NCBI GenBank assembly: GCA_020059425.1
Contig: JAGVCD010000286.1
Coordinates: 1-7,210 of the forward strand
Source: Chamaesiphon sp.
Lineage (GTDB): Bacteria; Cyanobacteriota; Cyanobacteriia; Cyanobacteriales; Chamaesiphonaceae
Length of the DNA stretch: 7,210 nucleotides
Direction of reading: 5' to 3'
Numbering within the stretch: position 1 is the first letter of the stretch; every line of letters starts with the position of its first letter. Positions 1 through 4,967 of the stretch are shown here, one piece after another. The notes beneath the pieces were generated by a model, which saw only the letters and a program-made list of their open reading frames with translations, was not told the origin of the DNA and made no database searches. The position numbers and the translations under genes are program-made.

Positions 1-537
1 CCCCGGAAAACAACGATAAATCGCCACCTCATCCGACAACGGCTTAACATAATAAGCCGTCGTCAAAGTCTTAATAAACCTGTCCCGCAACTGCCGCGCT
101 GCATAACCAATTCCTACAATCGCCGCATCCTCCAACCTCGGCAACAACAACACCACCGGACGATCCTCCGCCACCCCACACAACTTCTCAATCTGCTCCA
201 CCTCCACCGCCGACGGCTCCACCGCCACATAGATCCGATCCTCCGGCTGAATCTTATCAATCACCGGACTACGGCTACTGCCCATATCACTAATCTGAAA
301 CCCGGCCTCCGGCCAATCTCGCCGCGCCAAAGCCGCCGCCCCCGTATCCGTAAACAACACCCGCAGCGTTGCCCCATATTCTTCTGCCAAAAACGGCAAA
401 AACTGCTGAGCCACCCCCATACTCCGCAACTCCGGATAGACAATCTCTACCGTAATCTTCGGATGGCCAGCCGCAATCGCCGCTTGGGTCGCTACCTTGG
501 CTTGTTCGATCGCTTCTTCAATACTTTGGGGCAACAT
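1..537 (-). CDS. DUF1995 (LPA3-like) family protein, 3' end cut off by window edge
   Basis: The minus frame is open from an ATG at 535-537 to base 1, giving 179 codons without a stop; the C-terminus lies outside the window. The protein begins MLPQSIEEAIEQAKVATQAA and continues with KITVEIVYPELRSMG, a layout I recognise as the DUF1995 family of cyanobacteria and plastids. The plant member LPA3 assists photosystem II (CP43) assembly; the role of the bacterial proteins is less clear, so that function is only an analogy. A later hydrophobic strand (PVVLLLPRLEDAAIVGIGY, about residues 128-146) fits the family. No signal peptide or membrane segment is visible. The gene lies 58 bases downstream of the SDR gene on the same strand and may share its transcript. 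There is no clear Shine-Dalgarno sequence. From about codon 26 the third codon positions are nearly all G or T, unlike the neighbouring genes. Confidence 0.8.
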   Translation of the reverse strand, partial: MLPQSIEEAIEQAKVATQAAIAAGHPKITVEIVYPELRSMGVAQQFLPFLAEEYGATLRVLFTDTGAAALARRDWPEAGFQISDMGSSRSPVIDKIQPEDRIYVAVEPSAVEVEQIEKLCGVAEDRPVVLLLPRLEDAAIVGIGYAARQLRDRFIKTLTTAYYVKPLSDEVAIYRCFPG

Positions 538-559
538 AGCAGTTAAAAATCTTTTTTAA

Positions 560-586
560 GGGGGATAAAGAAAATTCTAATCCCCC
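560..586 (-). other. Stem-loop between SDR and DUF1995 genes
   Basis: A perfect 7-bp inverted repeat (GGGGGAT at 560-566, ATCCCCC at 580-586) encloses a 13-base AT-rich loop in the 58-base gap between the two minus-strand genes. On the minus strand it is followed by TTAAAAAAGATTTTTAA rather than a run of U, so it is not a convincing intrinsic terminator. It could be a weak attenuator or an mRNA processing and stability element. The stem is seen; the role is inferred. Confidence 0.4.
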
Positions 587-595
587 AGCGGTGCA

Positions 596-1267
596 TTACA
601 CCAAGAACTCTTGATAAGCCGCCGTCCCATAGACCATATTTTTATCAAATGCCGATAGCACCTGGTTCTTGGCATTATCCGATGTTAAACACTGACAGAC
701 CAGGCTGGCCACGTCCGATCGACAGATGCTCCCGGCCACATGGGTATCCAACGTCAACACCCCATTCCCCGTGGCTGGCTCCGATTTCAAACCACCAGGG
801 CGGACGATCGTGTAATTCAAGCCACTATCGATCAAGTATTGCTCGGCCTTCTCCTTATCGGCTAGCACGGCTGCCAATGATTCATAAGCCGCTGCCGGAA
901 TGGCATCCTTGGTCGCCCCCGCACCCAACGAAGACACCAGGATAAACCGACCCACGCCGCTTTTTACTGCCGCATCAATCAACTGCTTATTCCCCAAGAA
1001 ATCTGCCCGCTGACCATCCTGGGGCATCCCACCAATAGTGCTAACGATCGCACTAATCTGACCGGTCATGGCATTAGTTACATCGGCCACATTCAAAGCA
1101 TCGCCCACCACTGTCTCTACATTATTCAGTGCTTGCAGATCGGGCTGGGCAGCAGGCGACCTCACCAGCGCTAACACTGGTAAGTTTTGAGTAGCCAGAA
1201 TCCGGGCTATTTGGTTACCAACACCACGGCTAGCACCAGCGAGAAAAATTGAGCCAGAAGTTGTCAT
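596..1267 (-). CDS. Atypical SDR-family NAD(P)-binding oxidoreductase
   Basis: This 223-residue protein has a single Rossmann domain of the NAD(P)H-binding, atypical short-chain dehydrogenase type. The nucleotide loop is GASRGVG at residues 11-17. Arg36 (in LVRS) after the second strand suggests preference for NADP. GD at 55-56 and the strand FILVSSLGAGA at 108-118 follow, and YTIVRPGGL at 152-160 is the typical late motif of this group. The classical YxxxK pair is not in its usual place: Tyr128 is followed by an ADKEKAEQYL helix, as in Tic62/HCF173-like atypical members that may act as sensors or scaffolds rather than enzymes. The ATG at 1265-1267 is the natural start, because the first strand begins directly after it. 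It probably heads a transcript with the DUF1995 gene downstream and is divergent from the Uma2 gene. The substrate cannot be told. Confidence 0.85.
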   Translation of the reverse strand: MTTSGSIFLAGASRGVGNQIARILATQNLPVLALVRSPAAQPDLQALNNVETVVGDALNVADVTNAMTGQISAIVSTIGGMPQDGQRADFLGNKQLIDAAVKSGVGRFILVSSLGAGATKDAIPAAAYESLAAVLADKEKAEQYLIDSGLNYTIVRPGGLKSEPATGNGVLTLDTHVAGSICRSDVASLVCQCLTSDNAKNQVLSAFDKNMVYGTAAYQEFLV

Positions 1268-1403
1268 AGTTATAATGCAGATAGAACTTCACTTCAAATC
1301 CTAGCAAATCTCTGTGAGTAGATTTGGCGGTTCTCCACATTGGGGCATACGTATTGCCTCAAACCGTTGGCGGTCTCTTCTCATCACTCCGACCAAAGCT
1401 ATT

Positions 1404-1409
1404 TATAAT
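1404..1409 (+). promoter_or_regulatory. -10 element (TATAAT), likely promoter of the Uma2 gene
   Basis: A perfect TATAAT lies 31 bases before the ATG of the Uma2 gene, in the 173-base gap between divergent genes. At 17-base spacing the -35 position (1381-1386) reads TCATCA, which is poor, so any promoter here would need an activator or rely on the -10. Expected start of transcription is around 1416. No Shine-Dalgarno sequence precedes the gene. Confidence 0.4.
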
Positions 1410-1440
1410 GAAGTGAACAGATTATTGAGACTGTGAATTC

Positions 1441-2154
1441 ATGCTACTTAATTCATCTCAACAGCAAGCTGCACCAGGCTTTCTTGATCAAGCAAGAGCA
1501 GTCCCCCCGCTAGAAAATGGCGATCGCTTATCTCGGGCAGAATTTGAGCGTCGATATGCCGCCGCACCTCATATTCCGAAAGCTGAACTAATTGAAGGAG
1601 TTGTTTACTTGGCCGCAGCACTCAGATTTAGAAGCCATGCCCAGCCCCATGCCCAGTTGATTGGCTGGCTTTTCAATTATCAAATTGCCACCATCGGAAC
1701 GGCCTTGGCCGATAATGCGACGGTGCGACTCGATCTTGATAATGAACCACAACCAGATGTTGCTCTGTTTATTGAACCAATGGCTGGTGGTCGGGTCAAA
1801 ATCTCTGATGATGATTATATTGAAGGTGCTCCAGAATTAATTGCAGAAGTGGCAGCGAGTACGGCAGCTTATGATTTGGGAGATAAGAAAGTAGCTTATC
1901 GCCGCAATGGAGTGCAGGAGTATATTGTTTGGCAGATGTTTGAGAATAAATTAGATTGGTTTGTGTTGGAAAATGATGAATATGTGAATTTATTACCTGA
2001 TGACGATCGCATTATTCGTAGTCGAGTATTTCCAGGGTTGTGTTTGGCTGTCGATGCTCTATTGACTGGGGATATGCGGCAAGTTATGGCTATCTTGCAA
2101 AATGGTCTGGATTCTTTGGCACACCAAGAATTTGTCCAACAACTCGAAATATAG
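1441..2154 (+). CDS. Uma2 family (DUF820) endonuclease-like protein
   Basis: The 237-residue protein matches the Uma2/DUF820 family, which has a PD-(D/E)xK restriction-endonuclease fold and is expanded in cyanobacteria. An N-terminal extension of about 45 residues precedes the core. AELIEGVVYL (48-57, with Glu52) is the entry motif. QPDVALFI (104-111) supplies the likely catalytic Asp106, APELIAEV (130-137) supplies Glu136, and DKKVAYRRNGVQEYIVW (148-164) supplies Lys149 or Lys150. All the expected acidic and basic residues are therefore present, so the nuclease core looks intact. The last 40 or so residues form a C-terminal tail. The natural role of these proteins is not established; they are often scattered singly, as here, without a toxin or transposase partner. 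The gene stands alone and converges with the repeat-protein gene to its right. Confidence 0.88.
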   Translation: MLLNSSQQQAAPGFLDQARAVPPLENGDRLSRAEFERRYAAAPHIPKAELIEGVVYLAAALRFRSHAQPHAQLIGWLFNYQIATIGTALADNATVRLDLDNEPQPDVALFIEPMAGGRVKISDDDYIEGAPELIAEVAASTAAYDLGDKKVAYRRNGVQEYIVWQMFENKLDWFVLENDEYVNLLPDDDRIIRSRVFPGLCLAVDALLTGDMRQVMAILQNGLDSLAHQEFVQQLEI

Positions 2155-2221
2155 AAATGGTGGTAAGTTCGATCGAATGCTGAGTTGCCCAGTTAATTTC
2201 TCCATGTTGATCCTGCCTGGT

Positions 2222-2293
2222 TTACTGGAAGCGATCGATGTCCACATTGCCACCACTCACAATAACGCCAATGCATTGGCCATTTGTTATTAA
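2222..2293 (-). pseudogene. C-terminal relic of a PLP-dependent threonine/serine dehydratase
   Basis: On the minus strand 23 codons followed by TAA include GVIVSGGNVDIDRF. This is the hallmark end of fold-type II PLP enzymes such as threonine dehydratase and serine racemase, where the SGGN serine contacts the pyridine nitrogen of PLP. The stop falls a few residues after the motif, as it does in some full-length enzymes. Upstream the frame hits TGA at 2297-2299 and gives way to the unrelated secreted-repeat gene. No other part of such an enzyme is visible in the window. The rest was probably lost by deletion or replaced. The fragment is short, so the assignment rests on one distinctive motif in the correct position relative to a stop codon. 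Confidence 0.6.
2261..2291. repeat. Long inverted repeat at convergent gene ends
   Basis: A perfect 14-base palindrome (GCCAATGCATTGGC, 2267-2280) is flanked by AATAAC (2261-2266) and GTTATT (2286-2291), with a 5-base bulge on the right. The right arm overlaps the stop codon of the minus-strand secreted-protein gene (2290-2292). There is no T-run on either strand, so it is not a standard intrinsic terminator, although its place between convergent genes fits transcript-end protection. The palindrome itself lies inside the dehydratase relic. Confidence 0.5.
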
Positions 2294-2760
2294 ATGTCAT
2301 TATCACTGAAGGCTCTCGTCGATTCCTGACATTCTTTTAATGACAAAATGCCGTTTCCAAGCACCTTACCATCCGAGATTCTAGTAACATAAGCAAAATT
2401 CGTTGAGCCAGTACAAACAACTGAATTACTTGATGCTCTCGTCGATTCCTGACATTCCTTTAATGACAAAATGCTGTTGCTAAGCACCTTGCCATCCGAG
2501 ATTCTAGTGATATAAGCAAAATTAGTTGAGCCAGTACAAACAACTAACTTCCTTGTTGAGGAAGGCTGGTCAGTTGTATTCTTGCAAACTGAGTTGTCAA
2601 GAATTGTTCTTGAGTTAACCGTTTCTAAGACTCCATTTGAGCAAATTACATCAAAGCTACCATCAAAATTTCGGCTCATGTGTTTTATATTTGACACTCC
2701 AGCAATAGCAGGAGTCGGAACACACAAAATGCAACAAATGAAAATAATTAATCGTTTCAT
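2290..2760 (-). CDS. Secreted cysteine-paired repeat protein, function unknown
   Basis: The 156-residue product has a clear Sec signal peptide (MKR, then a hydrophobic stretch to AIA, cleavage predicted after Ala20). It carries two nearly identical 41-residue units. Each contains VVCTGSTNFAY, TRISDGKVL and SLKECQESTRA, with cysteines at 75/103 and 116/144. A diverged, shorter unit before them (VICSNGVLE to NSVC, cysteines 40/59) looks like the ancestral copy. This gives three cysteine pairs, probably disulfide-bonded after export. I do not recognise a named family. The ATG at 2758-2760 sits directly before the signal peptide; no strong ribosome site precedes it. The gene stands alone on its strand, and its 3' end abuts the dehydratase relic, so it may have arrived by the rearrangement that destroyed that gene. 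Confidence 0.75.
   Translation of the reverse strand: MKRLIIFICCILCVPTPAIAGVSNIKHMSRNFDGSFDVICSNGVLETVNSRTILDNSVCKNTTDQPSSTRKLVVCTGSTNFAYITRISDGKVLSNSILSLKECQESTRASSNSVVCTGSTNFAYVTRISDGKVLGNGILSLKECQESTRAFSDNDI
2312..2545. repeat. Tandem 123-bp intragenic duplication
   Basis: The segments 2312-2422 and 2435-2545 are direct repeats of 111 bases with a period of 123 bases. By eye they differ at 8 positions. The period is 41 codons, so the reading frame of the secreted protein is kept. The few differences point to a recent unit duplication or ongoing homogenisation. It is coding sequence and not a CRISPR array. Confidence 0.9.
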
Positions 2761-3160
2761 GATACTGGTTCTAAATTAGTTTACGTGCGTTGGGTTTTCC
2801 CAATCCTCGTCCATTGAGATACGAAGCAATGAAGTGATTGCTGAATCACAGATTGCAATCGGAGAAACAACCTCTGCTGAATGATAGTTATAAGAATACC
2901 CAAGCATTGAAGTGGAGTCATCACTTCTTCACAGAAAAACTACTCCTTTCCAGAACACTTGATTCCCGCGCTCCGCAACAACTCCCCAGAGTTGCCATTG
3001 ACTCCGCTGAAATGCAACCAAGTGTCCAACCACCTAAGCCAGGTCAATGTTCAAATTTTTGAGTCTCGTTCCGATCGACTTCGCCAACACATCCTGGGAT
3101 TTGGTAGGCTACCTTCAATAGGGACTCAAATTTTCCCTCAACTTACTTTTAGGCTTACCA
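2761..3160. other. About 400 bases without a convincing gene
   Basis: This stretch separates the divergent secreted-repeat gene and the MBL-fold gene, so promoters for both should lie here; I see no consensus promoter. It holds a 14-base hairpin (TTGGG, TTTT, CCCAA at 2790-2803) just upstream of the minus-strand gene. A minus-strand open frame of 43 codons lies at 2776-2907 without support. A weak inverted repeat joins TTTGAGTC (3058-3065) to GACTCAAA (3123-3130). AGG at 3151-3153 is a plausible ribosome site for the MBL-fold gene. Open frames on the plus strand at 2838-3062 and 2959-3207 have no protein-like features. Confidence 0.6.
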
Positions 3161-3763
3161 ATGAAATCATTACACCGTCCCGATCTATACTGCTGGTCTG
3201 TCTTTGATACCGATCGCAACGTTGATTTTCACAGCATTGCCTGGATTCGCCCCACCGGAAATGTTTTAATCGATCCGCTACCATTATCCGACCATGACTG
3301 GGCACATCTCCAGTCTTTGGGCGGTGCCGAGTGGATCGTAATCACCAACTCCGATCATTTACGGGCTAGCCTAGAAATTGCCGAAAAAACTGGGGCGCAA
3401 ATTGCTGCTCCGATCGGTGAAAAAGATACTTTTCCACTGCCAGTGCAGCGGTGGTTAACAGCTGGTGACGAAATTGTTCCAGGATTGGAGGCGATCGAAC
3501 TCCACGGTTCTAAGACTCCGGGCGAGTTGGCTTTATTACTACAAACCACTACTTTGATTACCGGTGATTTAGTCCGCGCCCACCAAGCTGGCTCCCTAAT
3601 GTTATTACCGGATGGGAAGTTGTCCGATAGGTCTCAAGCCATTAATTCGGTAAGACGTTTAGCGGAGTTAAATCAAGTTGAAGCTGTGCTAGTTGGTGAT
3701 GGCTGGTCGGTCTTTCATCATGGTCAGCTGCGGTTGCAAGAGTTAGTCACCAAGTTGAGCTGA
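3161..3763 (+). CDS. MBL-fold metallohydrolase-like protein with degenerate metal site
   Basis: The 200-residue protein belongs to a cyanobacterial group of small metallo-beta-lactamase-fold proteins, recognisable by HRPDLYCWSVFD near the start, FHSIAWIRPTGNVLIDPLPLS (23-43), ITNSDHLRAS (61-70), GSKTPGELALLL (116-127) and ITGDLVRAHQAGSLMLLPD (from 133). The fold is shown by the GNVLIDP strand and by the TGDLVRA segment with Asp136. The standard HxHxDH zinc motif is reduced to Ile61-Thr-Asn63-Ser-Asp65-His66, so the first two histidines are absent. Metal binding and catalysis are therefore uncertain, and the substrate is unknown. The ATG at 3161 is chosen because it starts the conserved N-terminus and has AGG seven bases upstream. 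The gene is followed by the duplicated secreted-protein region on the same strand, after a 110-base gap. Confidence 0.82.
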   Translation: MKSLHRPDLYCWSVFDTDRNVDFHSIAWIRPTGNVLIDPLPLSDHDWAHLQSLGGAEWIVITNSDHLRASLEIAEKTGAQIAAPIGEKDTFPLPVQRWLTAGDEIVPGLEAIELHGSKTPGELALLLQTTTLITGDLVRAHQAGSLMLLPDGKLSDRSQAINSVRRLAELNQVEAVLVGDGWSVFHHGQLRLQELVTKLS

Positions 3764-3812
3764 TGTTGCCATCATTGTTTTGGCTGACCGCTGAGTTGTA
3801 TTTCAGAAATCT

Positions 3813-3840
3813 CCGGAACTGAGATCTGGGTCAGTGTAGT
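3813..3840 (+). promoter_or_regulatory. Upstream block shared by the two secreted-protein paralogs, copy 1
   Basis: This 28-base block aligns without gaps to 4465-4492, with 20 identical positions including GGAACT.AGA and the final AGTGTAGT. It ends 33 bases before the start codon; the other copy ends 34 bases before its own. Conservation of sequence and spacing suggests a retained promoter or regulator site, although common descent alone could explain it. Confidence 0.4.
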
Positions 3841-3873
3841 CACTTTTAACAACTCAATACTAAAGGTTTTCGG

Positions 3874-4287
3874 ATGAAAGTTTATGCTCTGGCAGTTGCC
3901 ATCTTAGTGGGAATGGCTAGCCCCTTGGTCATCTCTCTTGCTAGTCCCGTTGCTGCCCAGCCTCACAAAGTTACCCGGACAGTTTCTCTGTCCAAAGCAC
4001 TTATAGGTAGTTTTGGTGATGGCAATTGGTTCGTAACAGTCAGTGAACAAAATGGGGTCTATCGATATTCTGGCTATGATCGAAAAAACAGTAAGTCGAT
4101 CGAACTGTCCGGAGCTGTAGTTACTAAACAAGGTGGAAAACGCCTGTATACTTGGCGTAACGGTGATACCAAATATCGGGTGATTTGGCAGCCACAAGAT
4201 CAAGACTATGTACGCTTGCAAGTAATTCAACCTAATCGAAAAGAGGTTTTGAATCGCTTGCTATCTAGACAAGAAGAAGGCTGTTAA
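3874..4287 (+). CDS. Secreted protein of unknown function, paralog 1
   Basis: The 137-residue product begins with a Sec signal peptide (MKVYALAVAILVGMASPLV, then ASPVAA, cleavage predicted before Gln29). The mature domain of about 94 residues has GDGNWFVTVSEQNGVYRYS (48-66), KSIELSGAVVT, GKRLYTWRNGDTKYRVIWQP and QDYVRLQVIQP, then RLLSRQEEGC at the end. The alternating short strands and YRYS/YRVIWQP motifs suggest a small beta-rich periplasmic or secreted domain. The only cysteine is the last residue. I recall similar unnamed proteins in other cyanobacteria but no assigned function. AAAGG at 3862-3866 lies seven bases before the ATG and supports this start. The paralog at 4527-4928 is identical at about 69 of 94 mature positions. 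The gene follows the MBL-fold gene and precedes an MFS relic. Confidence 0.8.
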   Translation: MKVYALAVAILVGMASPLVISLASPVAAQPHKVTRTVSLSKALIGSFGDGNWFVTVSEQNGVYRYSGYDRKNSKSIELSGAVVTKQGGKRLYTWRNGDTKYRVIWQPQDQDYVRLQVIQPNRKEVLNRLLSRQEEGC

Positions 4288-4293
4288 CAATAG

Positions 4294-4368
4294 CTAAATA
4301 ATGACTACAAATTTGTCTTGCTGTTGACCAGTAGCAAAGCTGATCTAGCCGCTAAAGCTAGGATTAGC
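4294..4368 (-). pseudogene. Duplicated and decayed 3' end of the MFS transporter gene
   Basis: On the minus strand this segment encodes ANPSFSG, a TAG stop, then ISFATGQQQDKFVVII and a TAG. It aligns without gaps to the last 24 residues and stop of the intact MFS gene (4965-5039), whose tail reads ANPSVSSS then IGFATGKQEDKFVVST. Sixteen of the 24 residues are identical. One C-to-A change (TCG to TAG) explains the internal stop. Upstream of the ANP codons the similarity ends. The fragment has no start and cannot make a transporter; it is best read as the edge of the tandem duplication. Confidence 0.85.
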
Positions 4369-4372
4369 TTTG
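4335..4372. other. Two-part hairpin inside the MFS relic
   Basis: Outer arms CAAAGCT (4335-4341) and AGCTTTG (4366-4372) and inner arms CTAGC (4345-4349) and GCTAG (4357-4361) form a 12-bp stem broken by a small internal loop, with a 7-base terminal loop. It lies 48 bases after the stop of the first secreted-protein gene and may act as that gene's transcript end. Downstream sequence (TCACTTGATTTTG) is only weakly T-rich, so terminator activity is uncertain. Confidence 0.45.
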
Positions 4373-4464
4373 TCACTTGATTTTGAATGTTATCAAACGA
4401 AATTCCACAAAAATGCTATTGTCCTAGTCTATGCTGACCAAAATCAACTAAATCCCCAACATTT

Positions 4465-4492
4465 CTGGAACTTAGACATACTGGAGTGTAGT
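4465..4492 (+). promoter_or_regulatory. Upstream block shared by the two secreted-protein paralogs, copy 2
   Basis: This block matches 3813-3840 at 20 of 28 positions and ends 34 bases before the ATG at 4527. The shared AGTGTAGT end could be a -10-like element, but I cannot define a matching -35 box. Confidence 0.4.
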
Positions 4493-4526
4493 TAACCCTA
4501 ACAATGGACAATTTGGGGATTATTGA

Positions 4527-4928
4527 ATGAGATTTCATGCTTTGGTGACTGCGGTAATGGTGGGATTGGTTGTGCCGGTAGCTGACAACTTTTCTCTTCC
4601 TGCCGTGGCTCAGTCCCCAGCAATTGCCTCAGTCACTCCACCGATTGGTACTTTTCGGGATGGTAATTGGATAGTCACAGTCAGTGAACAAAATGATATT
4701 TACCGCTACTCGGCCTACGATTTGAGAACAGGTAAGTCGATCGATCTACGCGGAGCCACTGTTACTAATCAAGGCAGCAAGCGTCTTTATACTTGGAATC
4801 AGGAAGATACCAAATACCGGGTGATTTGGCAGCCCCAAGAACAGGATTATGTACGCTTGCAGGTGATTGACCCAAATCAGACTGAGTTGATGAACCGTCT
4901 ATTGTCCAGACAAAAAGAAGGTTGTTAG
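4527..4928 (+). CDS. Secreted protein of unknown function, paralog 2
   Basis: This 133-residue paralog has a signal peptide ending in LPAVA, with cleavage expected after Ala28 (AVA-Q). The mature domain carries RDGNWIVTVSEQNDIYRYS, GKSIDLRGATVT, KRLYTW, DTKYRVIWQPQEQDYVRLQV and RLLSRQKEGC. The most conserved parts are the VTVSEQN, YRYS, DTKYRVIWQPQ and QDYVRLQVI segments; the signal peptides and the linker after them differ. As in the first copy, the only cysteine is the C-terminal residue. The start is the first ATG before the signal peptide; GGGGA at 4514-4518 is a possible ribosome site. The gene converges on the MFS transporter gene with a 36-base gap. Intact reading frames in both copies imply both are kept under selection. 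Function is unknown; I see no catalytic motif. Confidence 0.8.
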   Translation: MRFHALVTAVMVGLVVPVADNFSLPAVAQSPAIASVTPPIGTFRDGNWIVTVSEQNDIYRYSAYDLRTGKSIDLRGATVTNQGSKRLYTWNQEDTKYRVIWQPQEQDYVRLQVIDPNQTELMNRLLSRQKEGC

Positions 4929-4945
4929 GCGTTATTCGGTCAGAC

Positions 4946-4967
4946 TAGCTCGTGAAAATTTGAGCTA
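4946..4967. terminator. Candidate hairpin between convergent genes
   Basis: TAGCTC (4946-4951) and GAGCTA (4962-4967) can pair around a 10-base loop, GTGAAAATTT. The right arm overlaps the stop codon of the MFS gene. The position between convergent stops fits a shared transcript end, but the stem is short and no T-run follows on either strand. Confidence 0.25.

Larger units (their letters stand above)
3783..4368. repeat. Tandem segmental duplication, left copy
   Basis: This copy contains an upstream block (3813-3840, with a shared GCTGACC at 3783-3789), a secreted-protein gene (3874-4287), and a decayed tail of the MFS gene on the opposite strand (4294-4368). The same order, orientation and similar spacing recur at 4433-5039, with an offset of about 650-670 bases. 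Similarity stops abruptly at the ANP codons of the MFS tail. The copies have diverged considerably, so the event is old. Confidence 0.75.

Noticed and set aside
261..443. Minus-strand 60-codon frame rich in Trp, Cys and Arg inside the DUF1995 gene.
   Set aside because: It is a frame shadow caused by the G-rich codons of the DUF1995 gene, and its composition is not protein-like.
1271..1276. TATAAT on the plus strand just upstream of the SDR start codon.
   Set aside because: It is far from the plus-strand gene at 1441 and has no -35 partner. On the minus strand the related TATAAC, 17 bases from TTGAAG, lies so close to the ATG that transcription would begin at or inside the gene.
2312..2545. 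Possible CRISPR-like repeat array.
   Set aside because: There are only two 111-base units with a 123-base period, matching codon periodicity inside a signal-peptide gene; there are no short repeats with unique spacers.
2776..2907. Minus-strand open frame of 43 codons starting MLGYSYNYHSAEVV, directly upstream of the secreted-repeat gene.
   Set aside because: It is short, has no ribosome site, resembles no family I know and lies in the presumed promoter region. I would not annotate it without conservation.
2838..3207. Plus-strand open frames at 2838-3062 and 2959-3207.
   Set aside because: They overlap each other, lack protein-like patterning or start signals, and the second runs into the well-supported MBL-fold gene in another frame.
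3904..4230. Minus-strand open frame of 108 codons opposite the first secreted-protein gene.
   Set aside because: The plus-strand frame has a signal peptide, a ribosome site and a conserved paralog, and the antisense frame has no such support.
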